DNA of 63,423 nucleotides from Duodenibacillus sp964509205 (lineage in GTDB: Bacteria; Pseudomonadota; Gammaproteobacteria; Burkholderiales; Burkholderiaceae_F): assembly GCA_964509205.1 (NCBI GenBank), contig CAZDVW010000012.1, positions 1-63,423 on the forward strand, in the 5' to 3' direction. This document shows, piece after piece, positions 53,376 to 62,575 of the stretch (its first letter is position 1; every line of letters begins with the position of its first letter). A program made the position numbers and the translations under genes. Below the pieces are notes generated by a model. That model was not told the DNA's origin. It saw only the letters and a program-made list of their open reading frames with translations, and did no database searches.

Positions 53376-54245
53376 CTATTCAGGAGAAATTTTTGACACG
53401 ATTGCATCTAGATCATCGAGATTTGCAAAATCGATGACAATTTGACCTTTTCCCCGTCGACCCAATACCAAATGAACCGATGCCCCCAAAGCGTCTGAGA
53501 GTCGCTCCTCCAAAATCAGATCATCTCTTGTTTTTTTGACGATCTTCCTTACTGGTTTTTTCTTTTTTTCTTCCTTGCATCCTTCGGCAAGTCGCTCCGC
53601 TTCACGTACGCTAAGCTTTTTTGCACAGATCTCGTTAGCTAACTCAATTTGCTCTGCGCCCGATAAAGGCAATAACGCTCTCGCATGCCCCATTTCAATT
53701 TGAGAATCCGTCAACATGCGCTGAACCGGTTTAACCAAAGTCAACAGTCTCAGCAGATTACTCGTTGCAGAGCGGCTACGTCCGATTGCCTGAGCGGCTT
53801 GCTCATGGGTATACCCGAATTCGTCAATCAATCGTTTTATCCCAAAAGCTTCTTCCATCGCATTCAGATCTTCACGTTGCATATTTTCGATCAATGCCAT
53901 GGCCAAAGCGTCCTTATCCTGCACGCGGCGCACAATTGCAGGAACGGTCTTTCGCTCTGCTAATTTAGAGGCTCGAAAACGTCGTTCACCCGCAATAATT
54001 TCAAACTTCCCACCTTTTGTTGGACGAACAACTATTGGATTAATAACCCCTTGCTCCCGGATAGAATCCGCCAGCTCTTTCAATCGTTCCATTTCCATAC
54101 GATTGCGGGGCTGATAAGTTCCGGCCACGAGCTTATCAATGCTGATCTCAGAAATAACATCCTTTCCCGTAGCGACTGGTACATCATCTCCTAAAAGAGA
54201 CTTCAGCCCTCGCCCAAGGCCTCTTCTTTGTTTTTTCGCAACCAT
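53376..54245 (-). CDS. parB: Chromosome-partitioning protein ParB
   Basis: The 289-residue CTP-binding DNA clamp binds parS. It has the N-terminal pattern RRGLGRGLKSLLGDD (about 7-21) and the ParB/Srx motif PIVVRPTKGGKFEIIAGERR (about 75-94), which carries the CTP-binding GERR. A helix-turn-helix (YTHEQAAQAIGRSRSATSNL, about 148-167) follows. It starts immediately after the parA stop codon. The two parS sites in and before mnmG are its expected targets. Confidence 0.96.
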   Translation of the reverse strand: MVAKKQRRGLGRGLKSLLGDDVPVATGKDVISEISIDKLVAGTYQPRNRMEMERLKELADSIREQGVINPIVVRPTKGGKFEIIAGERRFRASKLAERKTVPAIVRRVQDKDALAMALIENMQREDLNAMEEAFGIKRLIDEFGYTHEQAAQAIGRSRSATSNLLRLLTLVKPVQRMLTDSQIEMGHARALLPLSGAEQIELANEICAKKLSVREAERLAEGCKEEKKKKPVRKIVKKTRDDLILEERLSDALGASVHLVLGRRGKGQIVIDFANLDDLDAIVSKISPE

Positions 54246-55046
54246 CTATTTCTCCTTTTTTCTGCGCACGCTACGAACTCGAATACCTACTCTAGAAAGA
54301 ACCTCTTTGCCAAACTCCATGTAGGCTCGAGCACCCCGACTCGTCGGCTCGAAAATCACGCCCGGAACCCCAAAAGAAGGAGCTTCCGCTAAGCGAACAT
54401 TTCTCGGTATCACCGTGTCAAATACGCGGTCGCCAAATGTTTCTTTCAATTGTTCACTTACCTGTTGCTGCAATGTAAGTCTCGGATCAAACATAACCCG
54501 CAACAAACCGATCAACTTCAGATTCTCATTCTTGTTATAACGCACTCGCTTGATGGTATTCACCAAATCGCTTAGACCTTCTAGTGCAAAATACTCGCAC
54601 TGCATCGGGATAATGACACCACCTGTAGCGCAAAGTGCGTTTACAGTCACAACAGATAGTGAAGGAGGACAATCAATCAGGATAAAATCGTAATCCTCTG
54701 TAACAGGTTCTAATGCCTTTTTTAACTGTTCATCCGGCTTTGCAAACTCAAGCAACTCAATCTCTGCCGCAGAAAGTTCGCGGTTAGACGGCAGGAGAAA
54801 ATAGCCGCTTTGTTCCGAAAAAATAACCGCTTTTTGAATCTCCGCCTTGCCTATGAGAACTTCATAGACAGATGGATTACACTGGCTTTTTTCAATACCA
54901 GATCCCATCGTCGCATTCCCCTGGGGGTCAAGATCCACAAGAAGCACTCTTTGACCTAATTTAGCCAACGCTGCTGCCAAGTTGACCGTCGTCGTTGTTT
55001 TTCCAACGCCGCCTTTTTGATTTGCCACACAAAAAATCTTCGCCAT
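54246..55046 (-). CDS. parA: Chromosome-partitioning ATPase ParA (Soj)
   Basis: The 266-residue deviant-Walker ATPase starts MAKIFCVANQKGGVGKTTTT, with the P-loop KGGVGKTTT. Walker A' Lys and DLDPQGN (about 39-45) and FILIDCPPSLSV (about 110-121) are intact. It moves the ParB-parS complex. ATG at 55046 has AGGTGG upstream; a longer reading from 55082 would extend into the marC gene end. It lies 20 bases after marC. Confidence 0.97.
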   Translation of the reverse strand: MAKIFCVANQKGGVGKTTTTVNLAAALAKLGQRVLLVDLDPQGNATMGSGIEKSQCNPSVYEVLIGKAEIQKAVIFSEQSGYFLLPSNRELSAAEIELLEFAKPDEQLKKALEPVTEDYDFILIDCPPSLSVVTVNALCATGGVIIPMQCEYFALEGLSDLVNTIKRVRYNKNENLKLIGLLRVMFDPRLTLQQQVSEQLKETFGDRVFDTVIPRNVRLAEAPSFGVPGVIFEPTSRGARAYMEFGKEVLSRVGIRVRSVRRKKEK

Positions 55047-55066
55047 GAAAACACCACCTATAAAAA

Positions 55067-55717
55067 CTACAAGGTCGCCCACAAACCGCTAAACCCAGTC
55101 CAAAAAACAGACACACCCACACAAATGAGAATAAATGAAAATATTCTCGTAAGGGCATTCACGCCAACTGCCCCGAGCAACCGAGTCACACGGTCGCTGT
55201 TACTGTAACAAACCCAAACAAGAACACAATTAAGGACAACTCCTGCTAAACAGCCAGCAACTCCACCGACTCCTTGCATCGGAGTTGCTCCAAATGCGAC
55301 AGCGACAGAAATAGACCCTGGTCCCGTCGTAACAGGCAAAGTCAACGGATAGAAAACCATCTCTGCATAGTTATGTGATTTTTTTGGTTCCGATGCAACT
55401 GACAACTTCTGTGATTCATCACTGTGGAGAACTTTCCAGCCAGTGCTAAAGAGGATAATTCCTCCAGAAACACGCAATACATCAATTGATATTCCAAAAA
55501 AATTCAAAATCAGATTGCCCGCGTAAAGACTCACCAAAAGAACAATAAATGAATAGAGCGCAATCCGTCTTGCCATCCTTATTCTTGTCTCATGCTCAAT
55601 ATCGCTTGTCATAGATAAAAAAAGCATGGCCCCGCCGAACGGATTAATCGCCGGCATAAAAGAGGAAAATACCATTAAAAAGGTTGTATAAAAACTGCCG
55701 TCCTCCAGGTTCCACAT
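55067..55717 (-). CDS. MarC/UPF0056-family inner-membrane protein
   Basis: The 216-residue protein has about six transmembrane helices and the MarC features PAINPFGGAMLFLSMT (about residues 22-37) and YPLTLPVTTGPGSISVAVA (about 122-140), with repeated halves. The function of the family is not settled. It separates rsmG from parA, which are normally adjacent, so it is likely a lineage-specific insertion into the origin-proximal operon. Confidence 0.9.
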   Translation of the reverse strand: MWNLEDGSFYTTFLMVFSSFMPAINPFGGAMLFLSMTSDIEHETRIRMARRIALYSFIVLLVSLYAGNLILNFFGISIDVLRVSGGIILFSTGWKVLHSDESQKLSVASEPKKSHNYAEMVFYPLTLPVTTGPGSISVAVAFGATPMQGVGGVAGCLAGVVLNCVLVWVCYSNSDRVTRLLGAVGVNALTRIFSFILICVGVSVFWTGFSGLWATL

Positions 55718-55803
55718 TTTCCATCTCCAGTCAAGACAGAACTTCGCCTAGTTTGTTTAGGTTTCGTCCACGAAGAAATTCATTTCTTCCAACTGCTTTC
55801 ATA

Positions 55804-56442
55804 TCAAGTCTTTTCCATCAGCACGATTAAACGGCGTTCAAAATCAGAATCGGGAATGATTAGCTTTTCATTATCAATGACAACTATTTCTTTAGGCAAC
55901 TCTCTGATTTCATCAACAGGGTCTTTTCCTTTCATCATGAGCCAAACACCTCCTTTCCGGAGATGTCTACTTGTCAAACTTACCGTCCTCGCCAAAGAAG
56001 AGAAGGCTCTGCACGAAATAGCATCAAAACTACCTAACATTAATTCCTCAACACGCCCATGGACAACCACCGCATTTGCAAGCCCCAGCGACAGGATCGC
56101 CTGCTGAAGAAAAGCTGTTTTCTTTTTCTTCGAATCCGACATCACAACCTGAATATCAGGTCGTACAACAGCCAATGGAATCGCAGGCAACCCTCCTCCG
56201 CTTCCAGCATCAAGAATACGTTGAATTTTCCTTTTTGAAATGGCAGACAAAAAGGACAACGAGTCCAACAAATGCCTCTTCAGAACATCTTCCTCAGAAG
56301 TGACACTAGTAAGACTATATACAGCATTCCATTTCAACAAGAGCTGTCCAAAGTCAACCAGCTTCTGACACTGATCATCAGAAAGATCTAAGCCCATCCT
56401 CTTTGCATAAAAATTAACGTTACTTGCGGACAAATATAACAT
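55804..56442 (-). CDS. rsmG: 16S rRNA (guanine-N7) methyltransferase RsmG (GidB)
   Basis: The 212-residue SAM-dependent enzyme methylates G527 of 16S rRNA. It has a SAM-binding motif ILDAGSGGGLPAIPLAV (about residues 74-90) and WLMMKGKDPVDE near 166-177. Its ATG overlaps the mnmG stop codon by one base (TGATG); a GTG one codon upstream is possible. This is the usual gidA-gidB arrangement. Confidence 0.95.
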   Translation of the reverse strand: MLYLSASNVNFYAKRMGLDLSDDQCQKLVDFGQLLLKWNAVYSLTSVTSEEDVLKRHLLDSLSFLSAISKRKIQRILDAGSGGGLPAIPLAVVRPDIQVVMSDSKKKKTAFLQQAILSLGLANAVVVHGRVEELMLGSFDAISCRAFSSLARTVSLTSRHLRKGGVWLMMKGKDPVDEIRELPKEIVVIDNEKLIIPDSDFERRLIVLMEKT

Positions 56443-58343
56443 CACTTATTCCATTTGATTCGCTTCAAATGAACCAACAACAAAGAGATCGCAGCAGGAG
56501 TTACGCCGGATACTCGGCCAGCCTGACCAAGAGTCTCTGGACGAACTTCCTTCAACCTTTGCCTAACCTCGAACGAGAGCCCTGAAATAAGATCGTAATT
56601 CAAATCTTCAGGAAGTCTCATCTTTTCATACATTGCGGCTCGTTGAACCTCCTCCTTCTGCCTATCAATATATCCTTGATATTTAAGGGAGATTTCAATC
56701 TGCTCTATTTCACTTGGACACCGAAGTGTTTCACGTGAAACATTTTCACCTGATACTTTTTTTAACGAAACCACGTCTTTGTATCGAACACTTGGCCGAG
56801 CAATTAAATCCGCCAAGGAATATTCTCTCTCAATCGGCGTGCCCAAAACTCGGGTTGCTTCTCCAGGTAACAGTCCAGAAGGTGTCACCCATGTCGATCG
56901 TAAGCGAGCTAACTCTTTCTTAATTGTCTCGTGTTTTTTAGTAAAGAATTCCCATTTTTCTTTGCTAAGAAGTCCCATTTCATGCGCTTTAAAGCAAAGG
57001 CGTTCGTCCGCATTGTCCTCTCGAAGGCTCAGTCGATACTCTGCTCTGCTTGTAAACATTCTGTACGGCTCTGTTACACCCCGAGTGGTCAGATCGTCGA
57101 CAAGGACACCTAAATAGCACTCGCTTCGAAGTGGCTCCCATTCTTCCTTCCCCAATGATCGAGCCGCTGCATTAGCGCCCGCCAAAAGTCCCTGCGCAGC
57201 AGCTTCTTCGTATCCCGTAGTTCCGTTGATCTGACCAGCGAAATATAATCCCGCGATGGATCGTGTTTCAAACGTGCGTTTTAATGCTCGCGGATCAAAG
57301 TAATCATATTCAATTGCATATCCAGGACGAACAATATGGGCATTTTCGAGACCAGGAACGCAATGAATCATCGCAACCTGGACATCATAAGGCAGGGATG
57401 TGGAGATTCCGTTCGGATAAAAGAGATTCGTCGACAAACCCTCAGGTTCCAAGAAAATTTGATGAGAGTCCTTTCCTTTGAATCTTTGGATTTTATCTTC
57501 GATAGACGGACAATACCGAGGGCCAACTCCTTCAATAATTCCCGAGTAAAGCGGAGAACGATCTAGGTTATCGAGAATAATTTGATGCATTCTTGCGTTC
57601 GTATGCGTTATCCAGCAAGAGACCTGTCTAGGATGTTCAATTCCTGGCTCTAACAAAGAGAAAGAGGGAGTAGGGGACACATCTCCGGTCTGCTCCTGAC
57701 ATCTAGAAAAATCAATGGTCCGACCGTCAATTCTTGCAGGAGTCCCCGTTTTTAATCTTCCTTTTGGAAGACCCAAATCATCCAAACATTTTGCTAAACG
57801 TACACTCGGCGGATTTGCGACACGGCCAGCGGGATAGTGGCTGAGACCCACATGAACCAATCCATTTAAAAAGGTTCCGGCGCAGAGGACTACCGATTTT
57901 GCCCGTATTTCAACACCGATTTTTGTCCTAACGCCAGTAACACTCCCATTTTGGATGAGAATTTCATCAACAGACTGCTGAAGAATCTGTAATTTACTCT
58001 GATTTTCAATCCTACTGCGCATTGATTTTTTATATAAGTCGCGATCAATCTGTGCGCGAGTTGCCCTAACAGCGGGCCCCTTAGATGAATTAAGGATGCG
58101 AAATTGAATTCCGGCCGCATCGGTGACAGCTCCCATAGCCCCACCCATCGCATCTAACTCTTTTACCAAATGTCCCTTTCCAATCCCTCCAATCGAAGGA
58201 TTACAAGACAATTCGCCGATCGTCTCAATGCTGTGTGTAATCAGGAGCGTTCGCGCGCCCATTCTTGCTGCTGCTAAGCATGCTTCAGCCCCAGCATGAC
58301 CGCAACCGATGACAATAACATCAAAATTTTCTGTGTTTTGCAT
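56442..58343 (-). CDS. mnmG: tRNA uridine-5-carboxymethylaminomethyl modification protein MnmG (GidA)
   Basis: The 633-residue FAD protein acts with MnmE on wobble uridine. It has the FAD motif VIGCGHAGAEACLAAA (about 11-26), conserved CNPSIGGIGKGHLVKELDA (about 47-65) and GTPARIDGRT (about 199-208). A perfect parS site lies inside the gene (codons of the ENVSRET segment). Another ends two bases before the ATG at 58343, so no Shine-Dalgarno sequence can fit there. Confidence 0.97.
   Translation of the reverse strand: MQNTENFDVIVIGCGHAGAEACLAAARMGARTLLITHSIETIGELSCNPSIGGIGKGHLVKELDAMGGAMGAVTDAAGIQFRILNSSKGPAVRATRAQIDRDLYKKSMRSRIENQSKLQILQQSVDEILIQNGSVTGVRTKIGVEIRAKSVVLCAGTFLNGLVHVGLSHYPAGRVANPPSVRLAKCLDDLGLPKGRLKTGTPARIDGRTIDFSRCQEQTGDVSPTPSFSLLEPGIEHPRQVSCWITHTNARMHQIILDNLDRSPLYSGIIEGVGPRYCPSIEDKIQRFKGKDSHQIFLEPEGLSTNLFYPNGISTSLPYDVQVAMIHCVPGLENAHIVRPGYAIEYDYFDPRALKRTFETRSIAGLYFAGQINGTTGYEEAAAQGLLAGANAAARSLGKEEWEPLRSECYLGVLVDDLTTRGVTEPYRMFTSRAEYRLSLREDNADERLCFKAHEMGLLSKEKWEFFTKKHETIKKELARLRSTWVTPSGLLPGEATRVLGTPIEREYSLADLIARPSVRYKDVVSLKKVSGENVSRETLRCPSEIEQIEISLKYQGYIDRQKEEVQRAAMYEKMRLPEDLNYDLISGLSFEVRQRLKEVRPETLGQAGRVSGVTPAAISLLLVHLKRIKWNK
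56727..56742. promoter_or_regulatory. parS site 1 (inside mnmG)
   Basis: TGTTTCACGTGAAACA is an exact match to the bacterial parS consensus, a 16-bp palindrome. It lies in mnmG and is translated as part of NVSRET. It is 2.5 kb from parB and 1.6 kb from the second parS. Confidence 0.96.
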
Positions 58344-58345
58344 TA

Positions 58346-58361
58346 TGTTTCACGTGAAACA
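58346..58361. promoter_or_regulatory. parS site 2 (immediately before mnmG)
   Basis: A second exact TGTTTCACGTGAAACA ends two bases before the mnmG start codon and occupies the place of the ribosome-binding site. ParB spreading here would cover the mnmG translation start region. Confidence 0.96.
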
Positions 58362-58424
58362 CGTTATAAATTTTTCAGAAAAACAATCAGCATTGTAACG
58401 TGACGTCACAGAACAAGTGACAGA

Positions 58425-59789
58425 TCATTTCCCAATACAGAATGTTTTGAAAATTCTGTCAAGAATGTCTTCCGACATAGATTGTCCCACTATCTCTCCG
58501 AGAGCCGTCCCGGCAAGCCGCATTTCTTCTGCAGCCAATTCAAGATTCGTTGTCTCTAGGTTTGTTTTCGCTATTTCTAGACTCTTTCTTGCTCTAGATA
58601 GACACTCTAAGTGACGTGTGCGGGCAATAAAATCGCCTTCTTCGCTCTCTTTACCAACGAGTGATTTTAGTTTTTCTATTAACTCGTCCAGTCCTGATCC
58701 GGTACGTGCAGAAATACATATTTCATCGGGGTTCTTTTTAACCCGGTCTGGACATAAATCTATTTTGTTAAAAATTTCAATCTGCTTAACATCTTCTCTC
58801 AGATATCCTAACAAGAAAGTAGAAATCTTTGATTTTTGCTCGTCGTTACCTGTTGCGTCTTTAAGCAGCAGAACAACATCTGCATTCTTAACAGCTTTTT
58901 TTGCTCGCTCTACGCCGGCTGACTCAACAATATCCTCAGTTTCTCTGAGCCCAGCGGTATCCGTTAATTTGACGAGAAGCCCATCTAATAATACTTCGCA
59001 CTCAATCTTGTCACGCGTCGTTCCTGCAACGTCTGTAACAATTGAAACTTCTTGTCCTGCGAGTGCATTAATGAGAGAGCTTTTTCCGACATTCGGCTCT
59101 CCGACAAGAACCACGTTCAACCCATCGCGAAGTTTCTTTCCCCGATTAGCTTGTTTCTCAATTATGGAAAGTTCTTGAAGAATCGCTTCTATCTTTTCTC
59201 GGATTTTCCCTTGTGCTATGAAATCAATTTCTTCTTCTGGGAAATCAAGTGTTGCTTCTACATATGTTCGAAGTGATAATAAATTCTCATTAAGTTTTGA
59301 AATTTTCTCTGAAAAGGCACCTTGAAGCGACCGCGCAGCAGCGCGAGATGCAGATACGCTACCTGCATCGATCAGATCCGCAACAGCCTCTGCTTGCGCC
59401 AGATCCATGCGTCCATTTAAAAAGGCCCGTTCTGTAAATTCTCCCGGACGAGCAAGCCGAATTCCGACACTGGCTCCCAACTCCATAATCCGTCCAATTA
59501 CTCTTCCAACAACAATTTGGCCGCCATGACTTTGTAATTCCAAAACTGTTTCCCCGGTATATGAATGAGGTGCCTGGAAATAAATTGCAATGACTTGGTC
59601 AATCAACATTCCTTCTGCATCATTTAAATGCATAAGATGCGCATATCTGTTTTGTAATTTTTTTCCGCTAAAAATCTTTCTAACGATTTCATCAATATCA
59701 TTTTGGGAGCCTGAAATACGAACGATTCCAATTCCTCCTCGACCTGCAGCGCTTGCTCTAGCCACAATCGGATCAGTTTTTTGTAACAT
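58425..59789 (-). CDS. mnmE: tRNA modification GTPase MnmE (TrmE)
   Basis: The 454-residue GTPase acts with MnmG. It has the N-terminal tetrahydrofolate-binding domain (IVARASAAGRGGIGIVRISG, about 8-27), helical parts and an inserted G domain. The G1 motif is GEPNVGKSSLINAL (about 222-235), followed by DTAG and the NKID-type motif. The C-terminal FCIGK carries the catalytic Cys. It is divergent from the small gene at 59849. Confidence 0.97.
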   Translation of the reverse strand: MLQKTDPIVARASAAGRGGIGIVRISGSQNDIDEIVRKIFSGKKLQNRYAHLMHLNDAEGMLIDQVIAIYFQAPHSYTGETVLELQSHGGQIVVGRVIGRIMELGASVGIRLARPGEFTERAFLNGRMDLAQAEAVADLIDAGSVSASRAAARSLQGAFSEKISKLNENLLSLRTYVEATLDFPEEEIDFIAQGKIREKIEAILQELSIIEKQANRGKKLRDGLNVVLVGEPNVGKSSLINALAGQEVSIVTDVAGTTRDKIECEVLLDGLLVKLTDTAGLRETEDIVESAGVERAKKAVKNADVVLLLKDATGNDEQKSKISTFLLGYLREDVKQIEIFNKIDLCPDRVKKNPDEICISARTGSGLDELIEKLKSLVGKESEEGDFIARTRHLECLSRARKSLEIAKTNLETTNLELAAEEMRLAGTALGEIVGQSMSEDILDRIFKTFCIGK

Positions 59790-59848
59790 TGTCCATCAAC
59801 CTTGTCTGAAGAGATGCGAGTTTTATATCTCGGATATTTTTCCTTAGA

Positions 59849-60184
59849 ATGAGAAAAACTGCTAATTTTATGTCGCTCAATAAATCCCCATTTTCTCACA
59901 GTGCACCATTAGCTGGTATTTGCCTTGCCGTCATTATCTCCGTCCCTGCGAGTGCCTTCTTAGCCAGTCTGTGTGCAGACACCTACAATACCCGCGTTGC
60001 TATATACGGAGGGATGTTGCTTTGGTTGTTTATCGGCGCACTAAGTGTTTTTGCCTTATCAAGAAATAGCAACCGTTGCTCCTTATCTTTGCGCTGGCTT
60101 TTCTTGTGGTTTATAAGCACTTGGCTGTGGCCAATTCCATTTTGCATGTACTGGCGAAAAAAGCATTTCTCTAATCTTAAATAG
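59849..60184 (+). CDS. Small predicted membrane protein, unknown function
   Basis: The 111-residue protein has two to three hydrophobic helices (LAGICLAVIISVPASAFLASLC; LWLFIGALSVFALS; LFLWFISTWLWPIPFCMYW) and a basic tail WRKKHFSNLK. It is on the plus strand between the minus-strand mnmE and yidC genes. Start may be ATG 59849 or 59870; neither has a clear Shine-Dalgarno sequence. I do not recognise a family. Confidence 0.5.
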   Translation: MRKTANFMSLNKSPFSHSAPLAGICLAVIISVPASAFLASLCADTYNTRVAIYGGMLLWLFIGALSVFALSRNSNRCSLSLRWLFLWFISTWLWPIPFCMYWRKKHFSNLK

Positions 60185-60378
60185 TCCACTTTATTGGAAC
60201 TCAAAATCTTTGAGTGATTTTTAATAAAAACAGATGTAAAAATTAAAACTTTTGTCGATATGATAATATCCGCATCATATTAATTTTTAACGTATTTATT
60301 CGAAAATATTTCTGTTTAATCTGACAAGATATTTCCTTTGAAATACTATATTTTTAATTTATATCCATCAGGATCTCT

Positions 60379-60394
60379 CTGAATTCGAATTCAG
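60379..60394. repeat. Perfect 16-bp palindrome in the gap 60185-60508
   Basis: CTGAATTCGAATTCAG is a perfect palindrome in a very AT-rich 324-base gap. The gap also contains the yidC terminator at 60411-60437. No gene or other motif is seen. Confidence 0.6.
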
Positions 60395-60410
60395 CAAGTT
60401 CCGCCCATAA

Positions 60411-60437
60411 GAAAAAGGCTCCTACGGAGCCTTTTTC
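60411..60437. terminator. Terminator after yidC
   Basis: GAAAAAGGCTCC and GGAGCCTTTTTC pair perfectly with a 3-base loop, 71 bases past the yidC stop codon, with T-runs in both directions. Confidence 0.9.
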
Positions 60438-60508
60438 TCGACACTGAGATTTTTCATCTCAGGAGCACACTCAAACCCCTATCTGTAATTAAATAGGGGA
60501 GGGGGTCA

Positions 60509-62251
60509 CTAGCCCTCTTTACGATTTATATCTTTGGCATTAGCTGCGGCAATCCGTCTTGCTCTTTCCGTCGCAATCTGACGATTTACAAACCATTGCT
60601 GTGCAATAGAGAGGATGTTATTCGTCAACCAATACAAAACCAAACCAGACGCAAAGAAGAAGAACATAACGCCGAAGACCAATGGCATGATGTACATAAT
60701 CTTCTTTTGCATAGGATCCGTCGGAGCTGGATTCAAAAACATCTGCAAGACCATTGTTACCATCATAATCGCAGGTAACACAAGCCAACTATCCGGCATA
60801 GCAAGATCGTTCACCCATAAAATCCATTCTGATCCACGCAATTCAACGCTTGCTAGGAGTACCCAATACAAAGCCAAGAACACAGGAATTTGCAGGGCAA
60901 TTGGCAAGCACCCACCGACAGGATTGATTTTTTCTTTCTTATAAAGTTCCATCATCGCCTGTTGCAAACGCTGCTTGTCCTTTCCGTACTGTTGCTGCAA
61001 AGCTTTCATGCGCGGTGTCACTTCTTTCATACGAGCCATCGACTTATAGCCTGCAGCACTAATCGGGTAGAGAATCAATTTGACAAGGCAAGTCAACAAA
61101 ACAATTGCCCATCCCCAGTTTCCAACCAAACCGTACAACGCATTTAGAACGCTATAGATTGGCTTGGCAAGCATTGTGAGCCAACCGTAGTCCACTACCA
61201 AATCCAATCCCTTTGCAATCTGAGCCAATCGTTGCTGGTCTTGTGGCCCAATATAAAGCACGGCCTGGGTTGTCATGCTTGATTTCGGTGCAATGGATCC
61301 TAATCTCACAATAGATCCAACAGAGTAAAGGTCTTTGTCAAGTTTTCTTGTATAAAACTCATGCTCTGCTTTTTTTGCATTTGGAACATCGGCCCATGCG
61401 CTCACGAAATAATGCTGAATCATTGCAATCCAACCATTATCCTCTCGTGCAATGGTGTCCGGCTTTTCTTCTATATCATCAAATGCAATTTTCTTGAATT
61501 TTTTATCCTCTGTGTAAACAGCAGGACCTGTGTACGTGTAGTAAAGAGAGCTCTCTCCTTCCGGTTTTCCGCCATCCCTGGTCAACTGATAGTACACAGA
61601 AGGAGAAACCTCCGTTGCACCATTGTTAATGATCTTATGAGAAACAGTAATTCCATAATGCCCATCAACAATCTCGTAATTTTTCTCAACAATCATGCTC
61701 CCGGTCTTTGCTGTGAACTTGACTGTCTTTACTGTGACATTCTTTCCGGAAACAACTCTGTTTTCTTCTTGCGTTCCAGAATACTTAAATAGCGTTTTGT
61801 GATTCGGGAAATCTCCGCCGATAAGTCCAGTCTGAGCAACATAAGCACGGGTCGGCGATACGTCAAACAGTACAATGTTCTTCAATTCCGGCGCAACATT
61901 CCCGAGCAACTTTCCGATCAGACCAACTTCGGTCCAGTCTGCTTCTTGCCGCTCTTTTAAAAGTTCCGCACGAGTAACAACTGCTCCATTTTCGTCAAAT
62001 CGCAACTTAAGCAAGTCGCTTGAAACCTCGACTGGACGACCCGTTTGAATAACACCCTTTGCGACAGCATCAACAATCGTTTGATTTGCTATCGCATCCG
62101 ACGATTTGCTCTCAGCTGCTGCTTGCTCTGCCACCGGTGCCGAGCCGAACATTGACGGATTTCCGTTGTAAACCTGCCAGTTGTCATAGAGCATAAAACA
62201 GGCAGCCGCAAGAACCACCCAAAGAATAGTTCGTTGAAAATCGCTTCCCAT
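60509..62251 (-). CDS. yidC: Membrane protein insertase YidC
   Basis: The 580-residue insertase has an N-terminal anchor helix (TILWVVLAAACFMLYDN, about residues 8-24) followed by a long periplasmic domain and a C-terminal five-helix core. The core contains GNWGWAIVLLTCLVKLILYP, with its conserved Arg/Lys groove, and SRMKE-like basic loop KSMARMKEVTPRMKALQQQYG (about 404-424). It inserts proteins such as subunit c into the membrane. It is third in the rpmH-rnpA-yidD-yidC cluster. Confidence 0.97.
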   Translation of the reverse strand: MGSDFQRTILWVVLAAACFMLYDNWQVYNGNPSMFGSAPVAEQAAAESKSSDAIANQTIVDAVAKGVIQTGRPVEVSSDLLKLRFDENGAVVTRAELLKERQEADWTEVGLIGKLLGNVAPELKNIVLFDVSPTRAYVAQTGLIGGDFPNHKTLFKYSGTQEENRVVSGKNVTVKTVKFTAKTGSMIVEKNYEIVDGHYGITVSHKIINNGATEVSPSVYYQLTRDGGKPEGESSLYYTYTGPAVYTEDKKFKKIAFDDIEEKPDTIAREDNGWIAMIQHYFVSAWADVPNAKKAEHEFYTRKLDKDLYSVGSIVRLGSIAPKSSMTTQAVLYIGPQDQQRLAQIAKGLDLVVDYGWLTMLAKPIYSVLNALYGLVGNWGWAIVLLTCLVKLILYPISAAGYKSMARMKEVTPRMKALQQQYGKDKQRLQQAMMELYKKEKINPVGGCLPIALQIPVFLALYWVLLASVELRGSEWILWVNDLAMPDSWLVLPAIMMVTMVLQMFLNPAPTDPMQKKIMYIMPLVFGVMFFFFASGLVLYWLTNNILSIAQQWFVNRQIATERARRIAAANAKDINRKEG

Positions 62252-62311
62252 ACTAAATCCAATTATTCGTTGTTTACTTAAATTCGCTCAAAACCGATTA
62301 ATTTTCCCAGC

Positions 62312-62560
62312 TTAACTAGAGTGCCGCCAAGGAAACCACTTAAACTCTTCCGGAACCGGATCTAGACCCCTTCCACCGAGAGGATGACAACGCGCAATAC
62401 GTGCTGTTGTCAACCATAAACCCTTGAACGCTCCATGTCGTTCAAAGGCTTCAATAGCATAATTCGAACACGTCGGAATAAACCGACACTGCCATCCTAC
62501 CCACCCAGAAAAAATCAGTTGATACAGCCGAACTAAAGAAATCAGGAACTTCGCTAGCAT
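62312..62560 (-). CDS. yidD: Membrane protein insertion efficiency factor YidD
   Basis: The 82-residue protein has the invariant CRFIPTCSNYAIEAFERHG (about 26-44) and GRGLDPVPEEF near the C-terminus. It lies 15 bases after rnpA and 60 before yidC, its usual place. Confidence 0.96.
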   Translation of the reverse strand: MLAKFLISLVRLYQLIFSGWVGWQCRFIPTCSNYAIEAFERHGAFKGLWLTTARIARCHPLGGRGLDPVPEEFKWFPWRHSS

Positions 62561-62575
62561 TGTTGATCTTCATTC

